DNA of 64,000 nt from Fibrobacter succinogenes (GTDB taxonomy: Bacteria > Fibrobacterota > Fibrobacteria > Fibrobacterales > Fibrobacteraceae), in assembly GCA_902800345.1 (NCBI GenBank), contig CADCDO010000012.1, positions 1 through 64,000 of the forward strand, given 5' to 3'. The translations under genes were made by a program, and so were the position numbers. Each line of letters begins with the position of its first letter. Positions within the stretch are counted from its first letter, which is position 1. This document shows positions 42,470 to 51,265 of this stretch, in pieces. Below the pieces are notes generated by a model. That model was not told where the DNA came from. It saw only the letters and a program-made list of their open reading frames with translations, and ran no database searches.

Positions 42470-42575
42470 GCTATGGGCACGGGCCTAACGGCCCTTTGAG
42501 GAATGGGGTCTGGGCAATTTCTCAAAGCGCAGCGTCCTCATAGCCCAAAGCGAGTGCAACGAACGCGCCCATACC
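42470..42575. repeat. Modular palindromic intergenic repeats
   Basis: CTATGGGCACGGGCC, GGCCCTTTGAGG, TCTCAAAGCGCAGCG and CTCATAGCCCAAAGCG are inverted modules of the family at 22697 and 54345. Confidence 0.45.
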
Positions 42576-42579
42576 TAAC

Positions 42580-45500
42580 TTACCCAAATCTCCCGGAGCG
42601 TTCGAGTTGCATCAGTTGGTCCATGTCCACCAGCATGGCTCGCGGTTTCGAGTTGCCCTTGCTCGGGCCGCAAACGCCAAGGCCGTAAAGTTGGTCCACA
42701 ATCTTCCCGGCTCGGCTGTACCCCACGCTAAAGTGTCGCTGCACCGCCGAAGTAGAAAGACCGTTCACGCTAATGGCCCATTGCGCGACTTCGAACAAAA
42801 GTTTGTCCAGTTTTTCGTTCTTCATCGAGCCGCCGCCTTCCTCGTCATCGCCATCTTCGCCACCCGAAACGTCAAACGACTCCACCTGCGGGTAGAACAC
42901 GTTTTGGTCGCTGCACGCATCGGCCAAGCGTTCGGCTTCCTCGTCACTCAAGAACGCTCCATGCACGCGCACCGGATCTGGATCGTTCACGGCCTTGTAA
43001 AGCATGTCGCCACGGCCAAGAAGTTTTTCGGCACCGGCATGGTCCATCACCGTACGGGCGTCAATCTGGGACGCCACCTTGAAACTGATACGCGTCGGCA
43101 AGTTCGCCTTGATGATACCCGTAATGACCTTCACAGACGGACGCTGCGTCGCAAGCACCAAATGGATGCCTACAGCACGCGCCTTGGCCGCCAAGCGCGC
43201 CACGGACTTTTCGATTTCCTTGCCCGCGACCATCATGAGGTCCGCCATTTCGTCGATAATCACAACGATAAACGCCATGCGATGGCCACGGTCTTCTTCA
43301 GGAACGTCTTCCGGCAACTCGCCCGCCTCGAACTTCGCGTTAAAGCCGCCGATATTACGCACCTTCGCAGACGCAAGAACTTCCGTACGGCGGTCCATCT
43401 CGTAGCAAAGCCACTGGAGCGCCTGGATTGCAATTTCAGGCTTGGTAATCACGGGCGCCAAGAGGTGCGGGATATTCTCGTACATCTTGAGTTCCACCGC
43501 CTTCGGATCGACCAAAATCATGCGGAGTTCATCCGGAGTCTTGCTGAAGAGCATGCTCGCCATAAGGGCGTTGATGCAGACAGACTTACCGGAACCCGTC
43601 TGACCCGCAATCAACAAATGCGGAGCCTTCGCCAAATCCATCGTGAACGATTCGCCCGTGATGTCCTTGCCTAGCGCCACAAGAATCTTGTCAGGCGCGG
43701 GCTTGAACTTTTCGCTCAGGAACACATCACGGCAGAACACCGTCTGGAACTTGCGATTCGGAATTTCCACACCGACCGCCGCCTTGCCGGGAATCGGCGC
43801 CAAAATGCGGATAGACGAAACTTTGAGCGGGAGCGCCAAATCTTCCTGCAATGCCGAGAAACGGCTCACCTTCACGCCCGGGCCCGGTTCCACTTCAAAA
43901 CGGGTAATCATCGGGCCCGTTTCGCAACCGATCACGCGGCCCTTCACCTTGAAGTTCTCGAGTTTTTCTTCGAGCATCTTGCCAATCGCATTCAGCTCTT
44001 CTTCGGTGTAGTCCGCCGTCTGGACCTCGTGCGTGTCGAGAATTTTTGCGATTTCAGGAATCTTGTATTCATCGTAAGAAACCGTCGGAGCCGGAGGAAT
44101 CGGAGCCGAATGGACTGGCGACTTTGACGCCGGGCGAGCTTTACCGCCAGCATTCCCCGCACCACGAGCCGCGGGAATCGTTTCGTCAAGCACCGGATCC
44201 TCGCCTACTTCGTCCGCAGTCACGACAACCGGAGCAAACGTCTCGTCATCTTCAACAGCAGGATCTCCAGGAAAATCTTCCACGTAAGCGCCATCGCCTC
44301 CCAAGAGGTCCTCGGCATGAATCGCAGCTCGCTCTTCGATGGATTCCGAAAGAACGTCATCGCGAACAGCCTGCGTTCGCCTCGTCGAAGCGTTTTTCAT
44401 CGGAACCGTTTCTAAAAGTTCGCCATTCTCTGCACCCGGACCGTTTTTCGCAGACTTCGGCATTCCGGCATTTTCAACAACATTTTTTTCAACCGTACGG
44501 CGGGCAGCGGCACCGGCATCCGCAACATTCGCATTACCGGCAGACAACGTTTCCGCATCGCAATTACGGCGCACATCGCCCTTCACCTGCATGCGACCAC
44601 GATGGCCCTTTTCCCAATCAATCAAGTCGCGGGCACGGCGAAGCGCACTGATTCGTTCCTTGATTTCCAAAATCTGCAGCGCGTTCATGTGACGCTCATT
44701 CAAGCGCAATTCTTCTTCCAAGCGGCGGATTTCCGGGTCTTCTGTAAAACTAGCATCGACAAGGGAGTCGCCCGCAGCAACAGTCTGAGCCGCACGCGGA
44801 TCTCCAAGCGGAGCGCCCGCCACATTCGCAGCGACATTTCCTAAAGAATTCCCAATTACTCCCAACGGATTCGGGTTGTTTGCCACCTGCGTCTGCATGT
44901 CAGACTGGCTCACATTCAAGTCATCCGTCAACCAATTGTGGCGACCGTTAAAAGGTTCCACCTTGCCGCGCCGTTTCATCTTTACAGAATCCGGGACAAA
45001 CATCATCGTCTCGTCTTCCATCACGACACCGCGGCGCAGCGGCTTTTTCTCGGCGTCCTTCTTTTCCCCAATCGCAGGGAGTTCAAAAGTTTCTATTTCA
45101 ATCGGCGCCATCGAACGGCGCAGACCGAAGGCTCCCCTCAAATAACGCATTGTCTGTGCGATAAACCTAAAGTGCCTCGGACGCATGCCGAACGAAAGCA
45201 CAAGAATAAGCGCAAGAGTGGACAAGAGCAAAATCAACGGCGCCACGTACGAGACACGTCCAAACAAGGGAATTGCAAAATTCTGCAAAAAGAACTGCCC
45301 AATAACGCCGCCATTCATCGATATCTGATCCTTAGTCGCATGGGCAACGTCAAAATTCTTGAGCGACATGAGGAACGACAAGTTGACGGCAAGGAGAGTC
45401 GTGCCAATAGCAAAGCGCAACAATTTCGTCCGGAGCGACGCAATCGCAATGAAAAGGCCCCAAAGAATTAACGCCGCCGTAATCGCAACCACAGCTACAC

Positions 45501-45738
45501 GCCCAAACAAGAACGTCATGAAGTCCGGATAGGCATCGCCGAAATAGTTTCCAAGCCAGTTCTGCCCGCCACCGATCGAAATCGTAATACAGCCAAGCAA
45601 CAGGACGACACCGGCAAGCAACACCATGTAGCCCACCATCATCGTTATAAAATACGAATCCGGCTCCTGTATCTCCTTTTTCGGTTCAACTTTGGATTTT
45701 TTCGGTTTCTTTACAGTTTTTTTCTTTTGTACAGCCAA
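42580..45738 (-). CDS. ftsK: FtsK/SpoIIIE DNA translocase
   Basis: 1052 residues. Four TM helices at the N-terminus (e.g. MMVGYMVLLAGVVLLLGCIT, AVVAITAALILWGLFIAI), a linker of about 350 residues, then the RecA-like motor with Walker A AGQTGSGKSVCINALM (about 711) and Walker B FIVVIIDEMADLMMV, and a C-terminal winged-helix gamma domain (STSAVQRHFSVGYSRAGKIV) that reads KOPS-like sequences. It pumps DNA at the division septum and aids dimer resolution. TTG start with GAGGAG 8 nt upstream. Two CTATATT-like boxes lie in the short divergent region before the cyclase gene. Confidence 0.95.
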   Translation of the reverse strand: MAVQKKKTVKKPKKSKVEPKKEIQEPDSYFITMMVGYMVLLAGVVLLLGCITISIGGGQNWLGNYFGDAYPDFMTFLFGRVAVVAITAALILWGLFIAIASLRTKLLRFAIGTTLLAVNLSFLMSLKNFDVAHATKDQISMNGGVIGQFFLQNFAIPLFGRVSYVAPLILLLSTLALILVLSFGMRPRHFRFIAQTMRYLRGAFGLRRSMAPIEIETFELPAIGEKKDAEKKPLRRGVVMEDETMMFVPDSVKMKRRGKVEPFNGRHNWLTDDLNVSQSDMQTQVANNPNPLGVIGNSLGNVAANVAGAPLGDPRAAQTVAAGDSLVDASFTEDPEIRRLEEELRLNERHMNALQILEIKERISALRRARDLIDWEKGHRGRMQVKGDVRRNCDAETLSAGNANVADAGAAARRTVEKNVVENAGMPKSAKNGPGAENGELLETVPMKNASTRRTQAVRDDVLSESIEERAAIHAEDLLGGDGAYVEDFPGDPAVEDDETFAPVVVTADEVGEDPVLDETIPAARGAGNAGGKARPASKSPVHSAPIPPAPTVSYDEYKIPEIAKILDTHEVQTADYTEEELNAIGKMLEEKLENFKVKGRVIGCETGPMITRFEVEPGPGVKVSRFSALQEDLALPLKVSSIRILAPIPGKAAVGVEIPNRKFQTVFCRDVFLSEKFKPAPDKILVALGKDITGESFTMDLAKAPHLLIAGQTGSGKSVCINALMASMLFSKTPDELRMILVDPKAVELKMYENIPHLLAPVITKPEIAIQALQWLCYEMDRRTEVLASAKVRNIGGFNAKFEAGELPEDVPEEDRGHRMAFIVVIIDEMADLMMVAGKEIEKSVARLAAKARAVGIHLVLATQRPSVKVITGIIKANLPTRISFKVASQIDARTVMDHAGAEKLLGRGDMLYKAVNDPDPVRVHGAFLSDEEAERLADACSDQNVFYPQVESFDVSGGEDGDDEEGGGSMKNEKLDKLLFEVAQWAISVNGLSTSAVQRHFSVGYSRAGKIVDQLYGLGVCGPSKGNSKPRAMLVDMDQLMQLERSGRFG

Positions 45739-45842
45739 AAAACACGCTCCTCTAATTTCATACTCAAATATAGTCTAATATAGCCCCTAACTCAGACACA
45801 AAAAATGACACATTTTACCCAATTATTATTTTTTTCAAAGTT

Positions 45843-48800
45843 ATGGCCCAGAAATATTCAAAAAATCAGAAAAAACTCTTTTTTGGGGGAGCCTTTTCGG
45901 CTCTTGCCGTTTTTCTTATCCTCGTCTTTGGCAACACGCAAAACAATTTTACAGCCGAATCGGCAGAAAACATTTTCTACGACCAATTTTTCAAGTGGAC
46001 TACCGAAGTCGAGGACACCACAGGCTTCAAAGATGGCGTCGTCATGGAAAGCAAGCCCTACAACGACCCCAATATTCTCATTGCCGATATCGACGAAAAA
46101 TCATTGCAGAAACTGGGACACTACTACGAATGGGACCGTTCTATCCACGCAAAAGTCATCGACAATCTAGGGAAGGGCGGGGCCGCAGCCGTTGCTTTCG
46201 ATATACTCTTCAAAGAAGCCGACTTTGGTAAGCGAAGAGGCTCGCAATGCCAAGAGATTCTTACGGAACTGAATCCCAAAACAAGCCAATCCGACTATTT
46301 TTCAAAAATTCAATCTTACTACAACTACGATTCCCTGCTTGTCGAAGCGACAAGGAACTCCGGCATCTGCATTGTCAGTTTTTTGATGAACAATACCTCG
46401 TACTACAAGAATAAAAGCGACTGGTATCCGTTAAGCACTTGGGACCGCGCAAAAGAAATCGGTTTTTCATCGACATTCCAGTTAAACCAGATCGATAAGC
46501 CGCAAGATATCGAATCGCGCCAATTGCTCGACAACATTTTCCCGGAACTCGCGAACGCAGGCGCGCGCCTGGGAGCCGTAAACGCATATCCCGACAACGA
46601 TGGTGTCATCCGCCGCATCAACATGTTGTACAAATTTCCGTTCATCAAGGACGACAAGCTAGCACCTCAACGCATCTACTCGACACTATCGCTGATGACC
46701 GTTTTGCATCTATTCCATAAAGATCCCAAAGACGTACAAATTAAAATGGGAGAATATATCGACATCGGAAAACCATTTGGAATTTACCGAGACTCCTTGG
46801 GTGAATACCATACGACATTCCCGAACTTCACCTACCCCATGTTCGTTGCGCTCCGCGACAAGATGAAACAAATCAAGAAAAGCGGAGTACAAAAAGCAAG
46901 TCAAGTCGAAACTTCCGCCAAGATAACCGCAAGGAGAAACGACGACGGTTTTATCGTCTTTGACGTGTTCATGGACGAAGACCAGCACATCGACGCAAAA
47001 CTATCTAGAGTATTGCGCAAACTCCCCGAAAGCATTTTCGACAAGTTCAACAATAACGAAACCGTCGATTTGAAGTTTGGCTACACAATGACCAAAAGCG
47101 AAGACGATGAAGGCGTCTATGTCATTTCAAATGAAGATGACGAAGAAATTTCCATTACGCCAAGCATTCTCAGCACAATCCGCTACTTTGAAAAAGAATA
47201 TTCAAAAATCAAGATAGGCGAATACAAGAACTTGTCTCGAAACATGGACATCAGTTACAACCAGTCAAAAGACGAATGGTCCTCCTCATTCAGTTTCTTT
47301 ACAAATAAAATTTTGCAAGATATTTCCAACGCGAGCGACGAAAAAATTGCAAACCTAAAGCCCGGTGAAGAAATGAGGTTCGGCCCGTACAAGAAAATTC
47401 CTATCGGCAATCACGGACAGTTCCTAATAAAATACAAAGGAAGATTCAACCATGTCACGCCGGAAACAAGAACTTTCAAGCATGTCTCTTACTACGACAT
47501 TTATAGAGATTCTACGAATCTCGACCAATACGCCGGCAAAACGATCATTCTCGGGTCATCCGTTTCGGCGCTTTTCGATATTGTGAACGGGCCGCACGAA
47601 GAAAATCTCCCCGCCATTCTCGTGCACGCAAGCATCATCAAGAACATTCTCGAAGACGATTATCTCTCGGTCTTAAATGAAAAATATCAACGTTATGCTG
47701 TAATTCTGCTCGCCTTGATTTGCACATTGATAGGCCTATTCTCCAGAAGTTTCCTTTCATTTTTCCTCATGGTCCTAATAGCCGCCAGTTACACCATATC
47801 CGCATACATCTGCTTCAAGCACAACATTTATATTGGCGTTTCAAAACAATTGCTCGCCATCATCGGCACAAACATGCTTGCGATGGTGGTGCAGGCGTAC
47901 TTCGAAAACAAAGAAAAGAAATTTATTACAAGTTCATTCAAGCAATACATTTCTCCTGAACTGATTGATGAGATGGTCGAAGACGGCATCACCCCGCAAC
48001 TCGGTGGCGAAGAATCGGTCATCACCGCTTACTTTACCGACATTCAAGGCTTCTCGACATTTTCCGAAAAAATTGGAAGCGCAAGCAAGCTCGTCGAACT
48101 CTTGAACGAATACCTGACCTCCATGACCGACGTCTTGACGACCAAAAACAAGGGCACATTGGACAAGTACGAAGGCGACGCCATCATCGCATTTTTCGGA
48201 GCACCAATGAAATACGACGACCACGCCAAACGCGCCTGCGACACAGCGCTCGACATGCAAAGCGAGCTTCTGAGACTCCGCAAGAAATGGCTCGGCGAAG
48301 GCAACAAATGGCCCAAGGTCGTTCATGACATGCACATGAGAATCGGCATCAACACAGGAAACATCGTGACCGGGAACATGGGTTCCACCATGCGCAAGAA
48401 CTACACCATGATGGGCGATGAAGTAAACCTCGCCGCACGTCTCGAAAGCGCAGCAAAGCAGTATGGCGCTTACATCCACGTCTGCAAGAACACAATCGAC
48501 CAGCTCGTACATCAAAAAATCAGCGACCAGTACATCTATCGTTCGCTCGACATCATCAGGGTTGTCGGCAAGGACGAACCCGTCGAAACATTCGAGCTCC
48601 TCGCCTATGCCAACGACGAGAACTCCGAAAGCCTGAGCAAGCTCATCGAGCTCTGGAATCAAGCCCGCGCAGCCTATCTCGACATGCAATGGGACAAGGC
48701 CATCGAACTATTCGAAAAATGCAAACGTTTCGAGCCGCACCTGCCCGAACACGATCCAGGAAGCAAGACCTGCCCGAGCATGGTCTATATCAACCGCTGC

Positions 48801-48875
48801 ATAGCCTATAAACAAAATCCGCCCGCAAACGCAGGCGAAAAATGGGACGGCATCTTTACCGCTACGGAGAAGTAG
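45843..48875 (+). CDS. CHASE2-domain class III adenylate cyclase
   Basis: 1010 residues. N-terminal TM (ALAVFLILVFGN), a large extracytoplasmic CHASE2 sensor (about 60-600; PNILIADIDEKSLQKLG, AAAVAFDILFKEADFG), three TM helices (about 615-690), and a class III cyclase domain (about 720-905): YFTDIQGFSTFSEK and KYEGDAIIAFFGAP carry the two metal Asp residues, and MRIGINTGNIVTGNMGS with YTMMGDEVNLAARLESA complete the site. The Lys before YEGD fits ATP specificity, so cAMP is the likely product. A C-terminal TPR-like tail follows (LWNQARAAYLDMQWDKAIEL). The sensed ligand is unknown. Confidence 0.92.
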   Translation: MAQKYSKNQKKLFFGGAFSALAVFLILVFGNTQNNFTAESAENIFYDQFFKWTTEVEDTTGFKDGVVMESKPYNDPNILIADIDEKSLQKLGHYYEWDRSIHAKVIDNLGKGGAAAVAFDILFKEADFGKRRGSQCQEILTELNPKTSQSDYFSKIQSYYNYDSLLVEATRNSGICIVSFLMNNTSYYKNKSDWYPLSTWDRAKEIGFSSTFQLNQIDKPQDIESRQLLDNIFPELANAGARLGAVNAYPDNDGVIRRINMLYKFPFIKDDKLAPQRIYSTLSLMTVLHLFHKDPKDVQIKMGEYIDIGKPFGIYRDSLGEYHTTFPNFTYPMFVALRDKMKQIKKSGVQKASQVETSAKITARRNDDGFIVFDVFMDEDQHIDAKLSRVLRKLPESIFDKFNNNETVDLKFGYTMTKSEDDEGVYVISNEDDEEISITPSILSTIRYFEKEYSKIKIGEYKNLSRNMDISYNQSKDEWSSSFSFFTNKILQDISNASDEKIANLKPGEEMRFGPYKKIPIGNHGQFLIKYKGRFNHVTPETRTFKHVSYYDIYRDSTNLDQYAGKTIILGSSVSALFDIVNGPHEENLPAILVHASIIKNILEDDYLSVLNEKYQRYAVILLALICTLIGLFSRSFLSFFLMVLIAASYTISAYICFKHNIYIGVSKQLLAIIGTNMLAMVVQAYFENKEKKFITSSFKQYISPELIDEMVEDGITPQLGGEESVITAYFTDIQGFSTFSEKIGSASKLVELLNEYLTSMTDVLTTKNKGTLDKYEGDAIIAFFGAPMKYDDHAKRACDTALDMQSELLRLRKKWLGEGNKWPKVVHDMHMRIGINTGNIVTGNMGSTMRKNYTMMGDEVNLAARLESAAKQYGAYIHVCKNTIDQLVHQKISDQYIYRSLDIIRVVGKDEPVETFELLAYANDENSESLSKLIELWNQARAAYLDMQWDKAIELFEKCKRFEPHLPEHDPGSKTCPSMVYINRCIAYKQNPPANAGEKWDGIFTATEK

Positions 48876-48950
48876 TTGGTAGAACTTAGATAGAAAGCAA
48901 TATTCTAAGTGAGATTATCGCTTCACTCGCCTTACGCAGTTGTCTAAGTT

Positions 48951-49802
48951 CTAATTCAACTCCATATTATCAATGAGTCTGGTCTTGCCAAAGAATGCTG
49001 CGGCGAGAATCACAGCCTTGTCGTCCGGGCCAAGCGCACCGTTGCACTTCTGCAAAGTTTTTTGGCTAGCCACTTCGACGTACTGCACCACGCCACGAGC
49101 CGCAACGATAGACTTCACAACGATATCGCGAAGTTTCAAAACGCTGCGTTCGCCCTCTTCAAAAGCGGCTCGAGCGGCCTTCAGTCCTTCAAAAATGCCA
49201 AGCGCCTGAGCACGTTCTTCCTCAGACAAGTATTCATTACGGCTAGAACGAGCAAGTCCGCTTTCTTCACGGACAATCTTCACACGATGAATCTTGATGT
49301 TGAAATTCAAGTCCTTCACCATTCGTTCAATCAAGAAAACCTGCTGGTAATCTTTTTCGCCAAAGAACGCATCGTTTGCGCCCGAAATCAAGAACAACTT
49401 GGAAACAACCGTCAACACGCCACGGAAATGTCCCGGACGATAGGCGCCGCAGTACATAGATTCGAGCTGTTCATCACGGACAAGCGTCATCGGGTCGCCA
49501 TCGGGATACATTTCTTCGACCGACGGAGCGAAAACAAAATCTGCTCCAATCGATTCTGCAAGCTTTGCATCAGCCTCCAAACGTTTCGGATACTTGTCCA
49601 GGTCCTCGTTTTTGCCAAACTGGATAGGGTTTAAAAACACACTAACAACCGTCACATCGCACTCGCTCACAGATGCCTTGATAAGAGCGCCATGACCTTC
49701 ATGGAGAGCCCCCATCGTTGGAACGAGACCGATTCTTTTACCTTCCCTAGTCAATGGAGCAAGAACCTGACGTAGTGAATCGATAGACTTAATTATCTGC
49801 AT
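48951..49802 (-). CDS. panC: Pantothenate synthetase
   Basis: 283 residues; joins pantoate and beta-alanine with ATP. Seen: GLVPTMGALHEGHGALIKAS (HIGH-like), VFLNPIQFGKNEDLDKYP, FFGEKDYQQVFLIERMV and SGLARSSRNEYLSEEER (KMSKS-like). Size is normal. Its start is 2 nt after the deoxynucleoside kinase stop, so the folK, kinase and panC genes form one operon of cofactor and nucleotide metabolism. Confidence 0.96.
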   Translation of the reverse strand: MQIIKSIDSLRQVLAPLTREGKRIGLVPTMGALHEGHGALIKASVSECDVTVVSVFLNPIQFGKNEDLDKYPKRLEADAKLAESIGADFVFAPSVEEMYPDGDPMTLVRDEQLESMYCGAYRPGHFRGVLTVVSKLFLISGANDAFFGEKDYQQVFLIERMVKDLNFNIKIHRVKIVREESGLARSSRNEYLSEEERAQALGIFEGLKAARAAFEEGERSVLKLRDIVVKSIVAARGVVQYVEVASQKTLQKCNGALGPDDKAVILAAAFFGKTRLIDNMELN

Positions 49803-49804
49803 GA

Positions 49805-50455
49805 TTAATTACCTTCTGGAACAAAATAAGTCGTTTGGCTTGGACAAGATGCGATTGCATCAAGAACCAACTGTAAATGGCTTTCATTATGGACAAAATC
49901 AATATTGTCCGTATTGATAATGAGTACTGGGGCATCCGTGTAATGCCAGAAATGATGATCGTAACGGTCCTGCAAATCGCTCAAGTAGTTACCGTCTATA
50001 GCCTTTTCCATCGCTCGGCCACGCCCCTTGATGCGTTTTAAAAGCGTAGGCACGCTCGCTTGCAAATAAACAACATAGTCCGGTTTGCGGATATCGTGGT
50101 TCAAGGCATTCGAAACCTGATCATACATTACAAGTTCGTTTTCCGTGAGGTTCTGCGACGCAAAAATACGGTCTTTGTCAAAAGTATAATCGCTCACGAG
50201 CAAATCGTGGAACAAATCGCTCTGCAATGCGGAATTCTGGAGTTGCTTAAAGCGATCTAGCAAAAAGAACAATTGCGTCTGGAACGCGTATGCCGAACGG
50301 TTTTCATAGAACTTCGGGAGAAACGGATTATCAGCAAAGTTTTCTTCAATGAACATGGCGTTCCAACGTTCACAAATGGCACGGGCAAGCGAGGTCTTTC
50401 CAACACCGATGGTGCCTTCGATAGCCATAAAATGAATGTTCCTGTCAGAAAGCAT
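49805..50455 (-). CDS. Deoxynucleoside kinase
   Basis: 216 residues of the dCK/dGK family, phosphorylating deoxynucleosides for salvage. P-loop AIEGTIGVGKTSLARAIC, the substrate-side ENFADNPFLPKFYE (Glu), and YTFDKDRIFA (DR motif) with the LID region RIKGRGRAMEKAID are visible. The base preference (dA/dG against dC) is not resolved. Its ATG overlaps the folK stop by one base. Confidence 0.92.
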   Translation of the reverse strand: MLSDRNIHFMAIEGTIGVGKTSLARAICERWNAMFIEENFADNPFLPKFYENRSAYAFQTQLFFLLDRFKQLQNSALQSDLFHDLLVSDYTFDKDRIFASQNLTENELVMYDQVSNALNHDIRKPDYVVYLQASVPTLLKRIKGRGRAMEKAIDGNYLSDLQDRYDHHFWHYTDAPVLIINTDNIDFVHNESHLQLVLDAIASCPSQTTYFVPEGN

Positions 50456-50964
50456 TAGGGTTCCTCCCCTTTAATTATGCGAAACGGAATTCTTTCTTCG
50501 TTCGAAAGCAATTCCGAAAGCAAATCCTTTACAGGTTTGCCCGTTTTCGGATCCACCCAGTCCGGCGCAATGTCATTTAGCGGAACGAGCACGAATTGAC
50601 GGTTATAAATTTGCGGATGCGGGATCGTCGGACGTCCAGAACAAATTTCCCGTCCAAAGAACAACAAATCCAAATCAACTTCTCGAGAATTCCAATGTCC
50701 GCGATCCTTGCGTCCAAGAATAAGCTCGGCCCCCTTCAAATAGTACAGCAACTTTACCGGATTTCCATCGTACAGAAAACTTACCACCTGATTAAAATAC
50801 GGACCTTGACCCGCGGGACCAACAGGGGGCGTTTCATAAATAGGGCTTTCGACCCACCCCCCCGCACAGATGCGGCGGAGCATTTCCCTCCCAGCATTCA
50901 GATTTGCCGAGCGGTTTGGGAGGTTACTTCCGAGCGCTACATATATTCTATTTAAAGAATCCAC
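50455..50964 (-). CDS. folK: HPPK, 6-hydroxymethyl-7,8-dihydropterin pyrophosphokinase
   Basis: 169 residues; transfers pyrophosphate from ATP to hydroxymethyldihydropterin in folate synthesis. Motifs: IYVALGSNLPNRSANLNAG, PVGPAGQGPYFNQVV, GRKDRGHWNSREVDLDLLFF (metal Asp pair) and IPHPQIYNRQFVLVPLNDI. GTG start, 6 nt after TATATT, so a leaderless transcript is predicted. First gene of the operon with the kinase and panC. Confidence 0.94.
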   Translation of the reverse strand: MDSLNRIYVALGSNLPNRSANLNAGREMLRRICAGGWVESPIYETPPVGPAGQGPYFNQVVSFLYDGNPVKLLYYLKGAELILGRKDRGHWNSREVDLDLLFFGREICSGRPTIPHPQIYNRQFVLVPLNDIAPDWVDPKTGKPVKDLLSELLSNEERIPFRIIKGEEP

Positions 50965-50970
50965 GGTTCA

Positions 50971-50976
50971 AATATA
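50971..50976 (-). promoter_or_regulatory. -10 box of a predicted leaderless promoter (folK)
   Basis: TATATT on the minus strand, 6 nt before GTG 50964. Confidence 0.5.
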
Positions 50977-50983
50977 GCAAAAT

Positions 50984-51060
50984 AGTGGATGGTCATTGGT
51001 CGTTAGTGATTAGTAGTTGGTGATTCGTGGTTAGTGGGATGTTAGAAGTAGAAAGTTGGA
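50984..51060. repeat. Heptad intergenic repeat array
   Basis: ATGGTCATTGGTCGTTAGTG and GATTAGTAGTTGGTGATTC fit a 7-nt period of the ATTGGTC/GTTAGTG type. Confidence 0.5.
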
Positions 51061-51265
51061 AGAAAGCGTCTTCCTGTGATATTTTTTAATTTTTTTCAAA
51101 AAAATTTCTTTTTTTTAATCATTTCTCAAAATTTTTATGTATCTTTTAACCCGTTCCGCTATTTCGGAACATAATATTAAATCACAAATAATTTATGGGG
51201 CATCAAGCCCGTATTATTTTTTCACTTAATCGTTCATTTTTATTATTCATCTATAGGACGCGATC
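51061..51265 (+). promoter_or_regulatory. Leader of rho, with two hairpins
   Basis: T-rich DNA holds a hairpin GTTCCG-N6-CGGAAC (51153-51170) and GGGGCATCAAGCCC (51197-51210) before ATAGGA and GTG 51266. A long structured leader is consistent with the autoregulation of rho known in other bacteria, but no specific element is recognised. Confidence 0.4.

Noticed and set aside
42607..43674. 355-residue plus-strand frame opposite the FtsK motor
   Set aside because: Complement of the conserved Walker and gamma-domain coding region; no independent evidence.
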